A stretch of 64,000 nt of DNA from Macrosoma leucophasiata (Eukaryota > Arthropoda > Insecta > Lepidoptera > Hedylidae): positions 9,893,001-9,957,000 of the forward strand of contig JAWQUS010000020.1 in the NCBI GenBank assembly GCA_036365455.1, given 5' to 3'. Of this stretch, positions 22,049 to 33,275 are shown piece after piece (within the stretch, counting starts at the first letter, position 1; every line of letters starts with the position of its first letter). The notes beneath the pieces are model-generated. The model did not search any database. It had not been told where the DNA came from and saw only the letters and a program-made list of their open reading frames with translations. A program made the translations under genes and the position numbers.

Positions 22049-23219
22049 ATTTATATAGATCTATTTACAAAATAAACGAGATAACGGATATAGAAATGCA
22101 TATTTTTAATTCCCTATAATTCATACTATTGATCTTGTGAAAAAGTCTCACAAATCCGTTGTTAAATAATGAAACAAAATTGAACTAAAGAGAAAGCAGT
22201 TTTTTGTTTGAGATAAGAATGTGCACCGCACCTACTTAAGTACCACTCAAATTCATTACAGTTTTAAGTGAGTTTCAATCTCACAAAAAGCCACCTATTA
22301 AATAAATTGAAAATTGATTCACTTGTAAATCTAGAGCTGAATGCAGGGTCGTTTATTACTTTTCCTATTGAGCCATGACGATAACTTCTTAACCCTACTT
22401 GACGCAGGGTGAATAAGTTGCGGTGACAGTTTTAAGGGCGAGGAACTTCTCCCCTACGGCTTATTGACCTCTCACAGCTCTCACCCCACGAAATGCATTA
22501 ACTGACACACATACAACTATATCATATATAACAGAAATTCCTATGGAAATAGTCGGAATAGCGTTGTGGAAAATAATGTTTTAAATCACGAAGGGACCGT
22601 TAAGTGGTACGTATCGATATTTTTTCCCTTCTGCTTTACGATACGACCATGCAAATGGATCCCGATATTGTTTATTCTATGTTTTTGTGTGAAAGCATTG
22701 AATATAAATGAACTGATTGTGGGGCTAAGTACAGGTAGGTACATGTTATAACTCTAACCTGCCTCTGATTCCGACTGCGGAAAGTTCCAACGTAAATAAA
22801 TAAATAAAATCCATCCTATAACATAATGTAAAACGTTTATTTTCCAAATCCCATGATTAGACAACAATCTACTTTTTTGATATTTTCTTAAAACATAAGC
22901 GTTTTTAGTTATAAATGGCAAATTTTTATTATACAATTTCGCTAGTTCACCTTCACTAGAAATTATATTTATAATATATTGGTAGGTAAATTGTATATTG
23001 CTAAGATTTAGGCTACAGTACACAAATTTTAGCGATACAGATTTTTACATGATCCTCTTGTATTTAATTGATGAAAAAACACCACACTAAGGATTTATAT
23101 AATTTAGAAAAGTAGTAGCTTTCTTTAATACTCTTGAAAATTAAGCAGTCACAGTATAGAATAAAAAAACACAGAAGTCGTTGATGAAATAAAGATTATA
23201 AAGTTATGAATAAACTGAA
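22049..23219. other. Unannotated stretch
   Basis: AT-rich; ORFs up to 89 codons lack motifs. No element recognised. Confidence 0.4.
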
Positions 23220-23580
23220 GCGCGCATGGCCCGGCGGCTGGTGTAGATCGTAAGCGATCTATCTACTCGGTTAAGCACTACGGGTGCAGTCGGGTAGTGT
23301 GATGGGTAACTGCTAGTGGCAAATTAGATGCACGTTTCCGTGCTTCGGAGGGCACGTTAAGCCGTCGGTCCCGGTTGTTATCGATAGATAGCAGTCGTTA
23401 AACCTTGTCGGAGGCCTTATGGGCGGTTTGAAAACATCCGACAGCGGGTTGGCCACTAACCCACCCACCTCCACCAATCCGCATTGGAGCAGCGTGGTGT
23501 AGTAAACTCTAGGCCTCCTCCCAAAAAGGGGAGAGACTCGTGCCCAGCAGTGGGACGTTTAATGGGTTGCCATTATTATG
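23220..23580 (+). mobile_element. RTE-type LINE 3' UTR repeat
   Basis: A ~360 bp higher-GC repeat. Landmarks are ggtgtagatcgtaagcgatc, cgtgcttcggagggcacgtt, gttggccactaacccaccca and the terminus gagactcgtgcccagcagtg-ggacg. The same sequence occurs inverted at 38895-39055 and as a stub at 19465-19520. No coding remains; called from its 3' terminus. Confidence 0.65.
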
Positions 23581-24005
23581 ATTAGAAGAATAAATTTAAA
23601 ATGCAAATGCATTTACTCGCCCATTTAAAAATAGCACCACCATAAAAAACCAAGCACATTCGTAGTCCCGTGACGTTTACAGGTGAGGAACGTATTTCTT
23701 GAAGCTCTCTGGATCTACGAGAGTGACACCCCAAATAGGTCAAGAGGCTTTATTCAAAGCTGCACTAGAGTAATTTATACACCTCGCAATTTTCTATTAC
23801 TGTGCAAACACGGTTACTCTAATTATATTCCGGCGAACGGTATTTCAAAAATATATGCACTGTGTTCCTGAAAATATTCTTGGGAATATTTTATGAGATT
23901 TATTCTCTATGTATATTTCCTAAATTTTTAAGATTGTCTTTACGGACTTTGTGTTGTCGAAATATCGCAATCCGATTATTCTTTTAAAATCTTTTATTGT
24001 GTTTA
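23581..24005. other. Unannotated stretch
   Basis: Nothing recognised. Confidence 0.4.
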
Positions 24006-24291
24006 TTTTTTTATGTATTGGAAGTGGTAAACAAGCACGCGGTTCACATTGATGTTAAGTGATGACTGCAGCCTATAGACATTTACACAAAGACCAATGT
24101 CAAAATGTAGATGCGTTACCACTCCTGAGGCCTAAGGTGTTATATCTCTGTGCCGGAAATTACAGGGCCGTACATTACCACCTGACAGGAACACGATAGT
24201 GCTAAACACTACCATTTAGCGGAAAGTATATTAGGTAATGCGGTGGTGCCTACGCCCGCGAGCTCGGTCACTGGAGCGCTACCACCAGTAA
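24006..24291 (-). mobile_element. Family A retroposon, full length
   Basis: Tail side tttttatgtattggaagtgg; head with hairpin gagctcggtcactggagcgc and ctaccaccagtaaata. Confidence 0.9.
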
Positions 24292-24346
24292 ATATTAATA
24301 TTAAATAGAAAAGTTTGAAAGTTTACCTTGTATATACTGAACCTAC

Positions 24347-24370
24347 TGTGTGTGTGTGTGTGTGTGTGTG
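24347..24370. repeat. (TG)12 microsatellite
   Basis: Uninterrupted TG dinucleotide run. Confidence 0.98.
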
Positions 24371-24520
24371 GCGATCGCAGTGGCAGTAGTTTTATTGCAT
24401 TACACTGCTACCCATCTTGCGTTATTGCACTTACTACCCTCCGATTGGAATGAATTGCTACCGCCATTGTTCGATTGACTGACTGCACTAGTGGAAGAAT
24501 TTTGCTTCCACTAGTGCTTC
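24371..24520. repeat. Dispersed repeat fragment with hairpin
   Basis: 24371-24470 (gcgatcgcagtggcagtagt ... catcttgcgttattgcactt) matches 42948-43018. 24485-24517 is a perfect hairpin, GCACTAGTGGAAG-aattttg-CTTCCACTAGTGC. Probably LINE E-related 3' sequence. Confidence 0.55.
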
Positions 24521-25011
24521 AACTTTGCGTCAAGTCCCGACGCCAAGGTTAAAGTGTAAAGGACATATATCTAAAATCCCAGGAACACATTACTTTTAGC
24601 CTGAGTAAGTACTACTAAACTGTATAAACTTCATTAAACAGGAGAACCACCGTAAAATGCGGTAAAAAGCTGTAAAGATAAACTGTGAACCCAAATTAAT
24701 TATGTTTCATATCTGACCTACTAAGGTTAATAGCTGAAATATTAAGACCTAAGTCCAATAAACTTTAGCTCCATAAAAACTAAGCAGGAAGTATATTGTA
24801 TCTTTAAAGCACAGTGGTTTCGTCCAACAAAATGATTATTTGCTGTAATCAAACCACCAAAGGGTAAGGGTATACCTACTCAAGGTAAACTTTCAAACTT
24901 TTCTTTTTAATATAATATAAAAAGTTCACAATCTATGTGTACATTTATATACCTCAGTATATCCTAAAGCTATCATGAAGTTTGAAAGTCCATATATCTC
25001 ATAGACGGATT
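24521..25011. other. Unannotated stretch
   Basis: Nothing recognised. Confidence 0.4.
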
Positions 25012-25111
25012 TCTGGCACAGAGGCAAATCGGCAAATCAACTTATCTCTCAGGGTTGTTTGTATATTCACTTAACCATGTAAACTGCATGCCTGTCTGCT
25101 ACCTTCACAAA
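25012..25111 (+). mobile_element. Family A, tail fragment
   Basis: Keeps ctggcacagaggc, then after a deletion taaactgcatgcctgtctgc and an A-rich tail. Confidence 0.55.
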
Positions 25112-25150
25112 ATAAAACAAAAAAAATCTTCGTTCGTTCTTTATCCTGTA

Positions 25151-25231
25151 GTCTTGACATGTGTCAGCTAAATCCAGTTTATACGACGAAGCGTTTACTA
25201 CAACATCTTGCGGAGCCAACTTGCATCTAAC
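25151..25231 (-). repeat. 81 bp direct repeat flanking the Helitron block, copy 1
   Basis: Matches 27886-27966 at 76 of 81 positions, all differences being transitions. On the minus strand both copies are open in one frame (CKLAPQDVVVNASSYKLDLA here). Identity unknown. Confidence 0.8.
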
Positions 25232-25329
25232 CACACAACAGTTATTGTTTTCAAAATCACTTATTCCCACGGGAATCTCTACGTAAAATCGTAGGAAAGT
25301 CAAAACTGTACGTTGAATATTTTTTTAAA

Positions 25330-27642
25330 TAATACTTGGGACGAGTTCTGCAATAGAAATCGAAGCCAAAAATATCGTTTCCAGAATTTTTGTCTGTTTG
25401 TCTGTATGTATGTCCGGGCTAAACTCAAAAGTACTTAATGGATTTACTTCAAATAAAATACCGGTAATTTTCAAGGACACCGCATTGGGTAAGGTTAATA
25501 GGTAGCGTGCATCCAAGTGATGGCGATAGCTATTTCCTGCGGTTGTTACTTTACACGGTCCGAGGCCAAACGTATTTCGCTTTTCTGAGGACATTTGATG
25601 GCGTGAAGTATCCCACTTACCGCGCAGCCTGCGTAGCACGTCACCTTCCTGACGGTGACCAAAACTGGGATGACACCCTCGCGGAGGCAAGCGTCAGTGA
25701 CGGAGAAGTATCGCCATCATCTGTCTGTAGGTTTTCTATGAGCTTTGAGACACGTGCTACTGGAGACGAAATCGAAGTAACTAATGAACGCATGCTGAAC
25801 ACCTGTCTTAGTTCATTTCAAGATGTGGTCATTTCCACCACCGATTGAACTATCAAATATGGGTTACCAGCTCCCCAATCACCGCGTCAATTCCGTAGAA
25901 ATTGGGAGTATAACGCTGAGACAAATTACGATCCGGGCGAAATGACCATGTCGCTTTGTTCTGTTCAGAGCAAAAACAAATTTATGATACCATCCTTGAA
26001 AGCGTTGGACAAAACCAGGGTAAAATGTTTTTCTTGGATGCTCCTGGTGGAATGGGAAAAACATTTGTTACCACTGGCATACTTGCAGAGGTTAGGAGGC
26101 AAGGCAAAATTGCTATTGCTGTAGCGTCGGGAATTGCTGCCACACTGCTTCCAGATAGCAAGACAGCACATGTCATGTTTAAAATTTCCTTACATTTAGA
26201 GAGCGCCTTAACAACTGTTTTTGGTGTGTCATGTAACAGCGATAAGGGACACGTGGTCAAGGATTGCTCCCTGATTGTATGGGATGAATGTACGATGGCC
26301 AATAGAAAGGCTGTTGAGGCCGTAGACAGAACCCTGCAGGACATGCGCAGGAACGAACGTTTGAGTGGGTGGTGTCACATTACTTTTCACTGGCGATTTC
26401 CGGCAACCGCTACCCGTGGTAACGCGAAGATCGCGGGCTGACGAGACGAAACTGAGAAACGATCTTAACAAGTTCGTACGCTGCGCTTGACAATTAATAT
26501 GAGAGCTTGGCTCGGCGACAATGCATGTGCTCAAGAATTTTCTGATGTCCTTCTAAGTCTTTGCGAAAGCATTCTACCAGAAGAGAGAGGTGGACAGGTG
26601 ATGCTTCGTGGAGTCTCTCGGCAGAGATGTATCCTTAGCTTAGCTTAGAAGAACTCATCCTCGGTGTCTACAGGGACATCAGTCGTTTACTGCACCAGCA
26701 GAATACAACGTTTCGGGTGTGTGAGCGGGCCATTTTGACGCCCAAAAATGATCACGCTGCAGCAATTAATAGGAAATGAAGTGGTACAGTACACCTCCTT
26801 AAATACTGTCGTCGAGCAAGATGACGCCACACATTATTCCATGGCATTTCAAAACTTCCTGTCAGCAAGCGGACTTCCATCGCATACCATCAAGCTGAAT
26901 TTAGGTGTCCCGATTATGCTTCTTCGGAACTTATCTCCTCCAAAGTTGTATAACGGGACCCGCCTTAAAGCCATCTCGCTCCACAGACACACCATTGAGG
27001 CGGAAATTCTTACGGGTTATGGCATTGGTGAGGCAGTATTTATACCACGCATTCCCCTCATACCTCATAACTTCACGTTCCAGTTCAAGCGCGTACAGTT
27101 GAATGTTTGCTTCGCGATGACCATCAATAAGTCGCAGGGGCAGACATTGAGGTCAACGGGTGTTAACTTCAGGACGAGTTGCTTCTCACACGGACAACTG
27201 TACGTCGCTTGCTACCGTTGTAGTCCTGACTCTCTTTACATTTTGGCTCCCGGCAGTATTTTTACTCTTTTGTGTCCGGGAATATATTCCTGCATTATTT
27301 TCTCTATTTCCTTCAGTCACATCTTACGACTGAACTCAGCAGGATTCCCATATGCCCCTTCACCTGCTTCGCTTGCAAAAAACTTATAGTTTTAATTTAA
27401 TGCTATTTTAAAAGTTGCTTGCTTATAATGCTAAAGCGACACTGGCATCTTCGGTATGTTTGGTGCTGTACTGCCTTCACGCAGACGACGTTGCAGGCAG
27501 CAGCTTGTAATTTTAAAAATTCAAATGACAATTGCATGCAATTTTCAAAAATCAATTTCTGTTTGTTACTTTCGCTAAAACTGTAGTGTATTTTTTAATC
27601 TTTACTTTAAAGCGATACAAAGTTCGCCGGGCCAGCTATAGT
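25330..27642 (+). mobile_element. Decayed autonomous Helitron block
   Basis: Holds Helitron-type noncoding sequence at 25370-25490 (tttttgtctgtttgtctgta), the C-terminal half of a RepHel protein (25500-27390) and a 3' region ending aaagttcgccgggccagcta at 27619-27638. That end resembles Helitron termini, although the canonical CTRR reads CTAT here. The replication-initiator (Rep) part is absent, so the noncoding left side is joined directly to mid-protein sequence. Boundaries are approximate. Confidence 0.65.
25500..27390 (+). pseudogene. Helitron RepHel helicase (PIF1-like), C-terminal pseudogene
   Basis: Successive pieces in different frames resemble Helitron helicase. 25507-25700: DSYFLRLLLYTVRGQTYFAF and GDQNWDDTLAEASVSD, the linker before the helicase. 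25956-26370: a PIF1-type helicase core with Walker A DAPGGMGKT and Walker B-like IVWDECTMAN. 26371-26620, in another frame: FTGDFRQPLPVVTR, then LTINMRAWLGDN and SILPEERGGQVM. 26748-27280: VGNE-type GNEVVQYTSLNTVVEQDDAT, GVPIMLLRNLSPPKL, FAMTINKSQGQT (motif VI region) and SHGQLYVAC. At least three frameshifts plus an in-frame stop destroy the ORF. In an intact element this protein unwinds DNA during rolling-circle transposition. The Rep nuclease domain is not present. Confidence 0.85.
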
Positions 27643-27885
27643 ATATTTCAATAAACGCAATTGTGTCTAATCTAAAGTGGAAATAGGGCCCTGATATCTT
27701 GAGAACTTTAGTTTCTATTATTCTTCATACATCACACATTCACCACTTAAAAAAAATGTTCCTTCGATAATTCGATAAATGCCATTATCTGTGTCCGCTT
27801 ATGAGATGTCCTTTATACTGAAACACCCTTTAAAGTTGAAACTTGACGCTAGCTTGCATTCTACGCTCGTTACAGCTGCACGGAA

Positions 27886-27966
27886 GTCTTGACATGTGCC
27901 AGCTAAATCCAGTTTATACGACAAAGCGTTTACTATAACATCTTGTGGAGCCAACTTGCATCTAAC
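27886..27966 (-). repeat. 81 bp direct repeat flanking the Helitron block, copy 2
   Basis: Second copy, 2735 bp from the first. The minus-strand frame runs on into an 87-codon ORF (27799-28062) that includes CKLAPQDVIVNALSYKLDLA. The sequence just upstream on the minus strand (ttgtttcttatag) is pyrimidine-rich and acceptor-like, which is suggestive only. Confidence 0.75.
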
Positions 27967-28289
27967 TATAAGAAACAAGTTACACGACAATGTTCGCCTC
28001 CTTATTAGATAGTTTGTCACGAGATTTAACCATGTTTGGATTATCACTAACTGTATGCACAACCATGAATCGATATTGGTTTCTGCTTGTCATAGCAACA
28101 CTATTAACTGGACCGTGAAATACGGGATTTCTGTTTATTCAAATGATATTCAAAAGCCGCACAAATGATTAAATATATGGCGTAGCTGGTTTTGCTAACA
28201 TGAGTTAGCCAGCTAACGTAATGTGTTTTAACATTATTTTGTACGATTGGTTACACATCGTTTTCATTTATTTGATTGAATAATTATAA
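27967..28289. other. Unannotated stretch
   Basis: Nothing recognised. Confidence 0.4.
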
Positions 28290-28374
28290 AACTTCGTGAC
28301 ACGGTAGCGCTTGATAGCAGACCAGTAGATTAGATAACGCAGTGGTGCCTCGAACTTCATAATTCTACCTTCGA
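28290..28374 (-). mobile_element. Family A, head fragment, very diverged
   Basis: acttcgtgacacggtagcgc ... gattagataacgcagtggtg ... attctacc align with the head third of family A. Confidence 0.45.
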
Positions 28375-29298
28375 CCAACGCATGACGGGAGTTTACTTAG
28401 GCGTAAAGAGATCGCTAATGTGCGGCCCTAGTGAAACACGTACACCCAGTCGCTCGCCCATTTATATATAATAAAAATTTGTACATAATTTAAAAAATGC
28501 TTTTAGACTGTAGATATATTTTTTTTAATGAAGGACTTCACAACAAAATACAGCTGATTTCTTCCCATTCATAAGCAAAAAGAGGGACTCCTTGTGTTTG
28601 ATTAAAAGAATGGAGGAAAATAAAATAATGAGCAAACATATGAACTTTTTCGCATCAAAGAGAAAAAGTGATCAAGTGATTCTGCTAAAATAGCCGATAT
28701 TGTTAGCAGAATTGTAGTGTAGTATAACAGAATTTGAAGAGGCTTATTGCAAAATGTCAGAAAAATCACACTGGAATTTATATTTAAGCCAGGATTTAAG
28801 CGTAAGATCCAAACGCTGTCAAAATACAAGGGTCATATTTTATTAGAGATCACAACAAATAGGTACATAAATTCCGAAACGTAGACACGGCGCGAAAATC
28901 ATCACGATTACTTCAAGATTTATTAAGCAAGCCTTCAAACATGTTAATTTGTACTACCAAATACAGCTGAAAACGCTGTTACCAGTCCGGTTAAGGTTTA
29001 AGCCCATTAACTTTGAATTTGAAATAGAGTAGACCATAAAGTCTGCGGATGAATGCGCGTGCTGCGAACACAGCTCGCCAAAATGGCACTCTATCTCATC
29101 GTGATAAAGTATAATGCGCAATATAACTTTTACTTAATGTACGACTACGCTGAATTGTGAAGTTATTAGCCGCAGTTAGGTTTCGAACAAACGAACTATC
29201 GATCTCGTTTTATAGAATAGCTTGTCGTCTTTTATTTTGTCACGAACACTATTTTTAATGATTATATTCCTTTTGAAGGAATAAAAAGGTTTGGAACT
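28375..29298. other. Unannotated stretch
   Basis: Nothing recognised. Confidence 0.4.
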
Positions 29299-29300
29299 TG

Positions 29301-29358
29301 AGGAAAAATAAAAAATACGCTTACACTCAAGGAAAAATAAAAAATACGCTTACACTCA
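29301..29358. repeat. Perfect 2 x 29 bp tandem duplication
   Basis: aggaaaaataaaaaatacgc-ttacactca repeated exactly twice at the SINE C tail. Confidence 0.95.
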
Positions 29359-29542
29359 CAGCCCCACAGTAGGTATAAATCTGTATCGTGGGTGCCGTTG
29401 TACACACACAACACATACACAAACACCCAGACCCGAAACAAATACCCGTAGGCCATACAAAGATTTGTCCCGGTGCAGGGATCGAACCCGCGACCCTTCG
29501 AATTAAACGGCCAACTCACACCGCTGGACTAACAGGGTCGTC
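29301..29542 (-). mobile_element. SINE family C (tRNA-derived), minus strand
   Basis: On the minus strand it starts gacgaccctgttagtccagc, with a box-A-like tagtccagcgg (29521-29531), then a box-B-like GGTTCGATCCC (29478-29488) at tRNA-like spacing. The body includes cctacgggtatttgtttcgg and the end ccacagtaggtataaatctg region. Unlike family B it has no LINE D-like tail. The 3' end carries two perfect 29 bp tandem units (29301-29329, 29330-29358). It is not a tRNA gene, as no acceptor stem closes. Confidence 0.8.
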
Positions 29543-29814
29543 TAAAAAAAAGTATTATAAATAAATTAACTTATATAATATATTACTGGTTCCATTGCAA
29601 ATTGTTTTGTCAACTGACATAAAATAAGCACAGCTACTCGTTTACGTACAATTGCTAATACAATGGCTCATTTAGCAAGAAGTTCACTTAATGTTTACTT
29701 TTTATATTTATCTTGCGTCCAATTATGGTAGGTATCATCTATACTCCTACTGTTACATACATAGATTTATTATCTACTTGTTACATACATTAGTATTAGT
29801 ATTAGTATTTGAAA
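29543..29814. other. Unannotated stretch
   Basis: AT-rich. A short (ttagta)n run near 29791 precedes the LINE D fragment. Confidence 0.4.
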
Positions 29815-30220
29815 GAGATGAACAGAGAACAAATGCAAGGGTAGTGTAGATGATGCAGTGTTAGAAGTGGTGGATGAAATTGTATATCTGGAATGTGCTT
29901 TTAGCAAGGATGGTAGGTACACCACTGACATAGAAAGAAGAGTGCTTGCTGGGAATTGCGTGAATGGAGCGTTGGGTAAGCTGCTAGAATCTAAACATCT
30001 CAGCCAGCGGGCTCGGCTAGCCGTACATAATGCTGTACTTACTCCAACGCTTTTATATGGAAGCGAGAGCTGGGTATGCAGGAAAAGGCATGAAAGTAAG
30101 TTGAACGCGGTCGAGATGAGATCTTTGCGCAAGATCGGCGGTGTATCACTCACCGATCGCGTTCGTAATGAAGATGTAAGAAAGAGTGAGGGACCTGGCG
30201 TGAAGATACATACATACATT
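29815..30220 (+). pseudogene. LINE family D RT fragment joined directly to its tail
   Basis: An open frame (29858-30190) encodes RT C-terminal sequence: LEVVDEIVYLECAFSKDGRY, RARLAVHNAVLTPTLLYGSE, SESWVCRKRHESKLNAVEMR, GVSLTDRVRNEDVRK. After 'gtaagaaagag' the next ~290 bp found in the 57200 copy are missing, and the sequence jumps to the final 'gggacctggcgtgaagatac' and ATAC tail. It is therefore both 5'-truncated and internally deleted. It extends further 5' than the 57200 copy, so the two copies are complementary in coverage. Confidence 0.85.
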
Positions 30221-32449
30221 AACTTTACTGTCAAACAGAAATCAGTATTTTAAAGAAAATTAAAATACAGACAATACCCAATACCTCAAGTCAGCCGTAC
30301 CAACATTATAATTTCAAAAATAAATATCTGCATCCATTTTAAGAGCTGACCGTCACCTACGTAAAAGTGAATTACTGGGTCTCTTTGCCGGCATCGTTGA
30401 CATATCGTGCGTATTATATACAGGTTGAATCTTTGATCACTCTGGATTCAAAAACCTTTTAATGTTTGATTCATCATCATATTTATCCTTTAACTTTTCT
30501 TTGAAACTAAAAAATCTTTAATGCTTATGTTCTTTTTACTCACGTCAATCCTTGCAAGTTACAATAAAATAATCAATCGCAGTCGTATTTGTATACTCTT
30601 TGCACAAAACAGGGAACATGACATGACATGTCATGTCATGTCATTTTATTTTTAATTTCGATTTTTGTAATGAGTATAATCTTTCACATACCTATTATGA
30701 TTTTACACACAATAGGTACATTCTAACAATATTTAGTTACCACTTGCTTTACCAGTTGTAACAAAACAATCTTAATACAGGAAACACAGTAAAGTACTTC
30801 AAGCCGTATTGAGTCATCCCGGTTTCCAGGAGTTGATCGACTGGCCGTTGACACGGCGTTTGTCGTGTCAACTGTCAACGGGTCGCCCCTTGACGCGAGT
30901 TTACACTGTCTACATCGCCGACAAGATGTCAAGGCGAGGATTAAACGCACCTACCCGTATCGCATCGCAAATTATTATTAAATACCTAATACAAAAATCA
31001 GGTTTTTGTCAATTCTTGGTGATTCTACAAACGAAACATTTAATTAGAATGACGTTTACTTTTGAAGCTACTTCTATTTATGTATGCTCATTGTGTGCTA
31101 CTCAATAAATTGAGTTAACTTATTTCAAATTCGAATATAAAAAAATAGTAACTATGATAAATCTATTAACACATGATTAATAAATTGCGAAATACGACTA
31201 ATACTTTTAAAATATTCGTATATGTAAAATACCTGAATGTCAGGATAAAGGATAATGATTCTGTCAAACAGTCATTCTGCAAAAATATTCGTGGCTGCGC
31301 TTTTTAGGCATTTTGAATAGATTTTAAAGTTAGGCTTGCAGAATTAGGACGATTAGAGAAACCTGCCTCCACATGATATATCATATCTCAATTAGAGCCA
31401 ACTATTTGTCATTGCGGACCATACAGTCTCGTCTTGCGAAAATTTTACATAAAAATATTTTTGTGGGAACATTCAATTCAATAGGATTTCCTTCATTTTT
31501 CCTTACATCCTTCTGTTTACGCCAAAATCGATATCTCTGTATATGAGTACCTATCTGCATTGTATACATGCCTATTAAAAGGGGGGAACTGCACGACAAA
31601 TTCCGAGTTAATCCACAATGTGAGGTATTTATTAATAAATACTTTGACCAGGAATTAATGCAATTACGGAGGGAGAGTGAGTAACTTAACTTTCATAATT
31701 TTGTACTGTTTACCTAGTGGTAAAGCACAATCACTAAAAGGCCAGTGCTGAAAACTTTAAGAGATCAAAAAAATTAGAACAGGATCAATGGACAAATAAC
31801 TGACGACCTGGCGTGCGAATAAAATTTTCGATTGAAAATTATGATGCCTTTTTATTTAAATTGATATCATAATAAGGCGACCAAATATTTATACAATACA
31901 ACAATAAAAAGAATAGTAGTGTATTTGGGACATAGAAATGCAAATTTTCACTAAGTTTGGTGGAAAATATTTTTTTTGTGGCTGATCTCAAAATCGATTT
32001 TTTTACTATTTCGCAAGAATTTTTACAGTATTTTGAAAAGAAATGCAATTACAAAATTTTTAGATTTTTATTATTGCCCACAGCAGTTTAGATTAATCCC
32101 GTCTGAACGGGCATAACGACACAGACAAATTTCAAAAATATTTCTCTAGTCGAACATTTATCGAATACCCGAATTCACAGTGGCAATAAAGGTTAGTGGT
32201 GTATAAATCTAAGTGTCTCCGATTGGTGACTTTACAATATCGTCCCAGTGACCTCGAGTAAATCAGAAGGCTTGTATAGGCGAGCAACGAGCCGGCTCGA
32301 GGTAATGCTACGGAACGGTCCAGTTTGTGTGACGCCTGTTATTTAGATAGCTTCCTAAGGCCTTCCGATCCATTGTTCACTACTTGACAATACTACTCCT
32401 TTATCATTCCGAGTGCTTTGGTGACAGAGATTGTCGTTGAAATCTTGGA
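30221..32449. other. Long unannotated stretch
   Basis: No element recognised in ~2.2 kb. The notable feature is a perfect 26 bp palindrome at 30616-30641 (acatgacatgaca and its complement). 30800-30960 is less AT-rich, with unconvincing ORFs on both strands. Confidence 0.4.
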
Positions 32450-32453
32450 TTTA

Positions 32454-32947
32454 GGGTCCTTTTCCACCAGAGATGTGCTATGCTACGTTGCGATGGATAG
32501 CTTAGCACCGGCACCATACGTCACACACGTATTTGCTCTTATATGGAAGGATGTGTGCTACGGATGCGAGCTATGGATGGATGCATGCTGTGGGCCGTCG
32601 CGAGTGGTATAGCTACGTGCAGAGCAGAGTACCTACCTACAATATGCTGCACACTCTGCGGCAGCGCATCTTCATAGCGCATCTTGTACAGTTACATAGC
32701 ATAGTATTGGTGGAAACGGTCACATAGCCACAGTACAAATATGAACAGTATGGAAACTACGTACAAAACTTTCGAAACGGTACACTAACACAAACATGCG
32801 CATGTTTGTGTGAGTGTGACGTTTCAACGCTTTGTACGTAGTTTCCACACTGTTCATATTTGTACTGTGCATGTGCACATAGCGGTCGCGTAGATTTCAC
32901 ATCTTCACAGCATAGCTGCGTGGCACATCTCTGGTGAAAAATCACCC
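32454..32947. mobile_element. MITE M4, highly palindromic, TA-flanked
   Basis: A 494 bp element. The left end is GGGTCCTTTTCCACCAGAGA and the reverse complement of the right end is GGGTGATTTTTCACCAGAGA. TA lies at both ends (32452-32453, 32948-32949), fitting a Tc1/mariner-type target. Nested inside is a 38 bp inverted repeat (32730-32767 with 32831-32869, gaacagtatggaaactacgt) and at its centre a perfect cacaaacatgcgcatgtttg-tg palindrome (32791-32812). The two ORFs here are artefacts of the element. Confidence 0.8.
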
Positions 32948-33045
32948 TAAAACTCTGTGTAGATTTGGAAGGAAATAAGCTTTTATACGTCACACACGTA
33001 TTTTTTTACTGATAATAAAAACTTTACGCCAGTTATTCTTCGCAT

Positions 33046-33157
33046 CCTGATCGCAACACAATATTGATGAACAGTACCATTTAGCGGCAAGTAGATTAGG
33101 TAATACTGTAGTGCCTACACCCGTTAGCTCCGTCACTGGAGCTCTATCACCAGTAAA
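33046..33157 (-). mobile_element. Family A, head fragment
   Basis: ttagcggcaagtagattagg through the hairpin gctccgtcactggagc and ctatcaccagtaaaa. The tail part is missing. Confidence 0.75.
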
Positions 33158-33240
33158 AGCTAGAAAGTCTTACCGTGTTTTATCATTTAATTTCACTGTG
33201 AGACAACGTTGATAAAATTAACAGAAATACTGAATAAAAC

Positions 33241-33275
33241 TCTGATAAGTTAGGTACCTAACCTAACTTATCAGA
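33241..33275. repeat. Perfect 15 bp stem hairpin
   Basis: TCTGATAAGTTAGGT-accta-ACCTAACTTATCAGA. Confidence 0.95.

Noticed and set aside
29478..29542. Possible tRNA gene on the minus strand
   Set aside because: Box A and B are present, but the flanking sequence is a SINE body; no cloverleaf closes.
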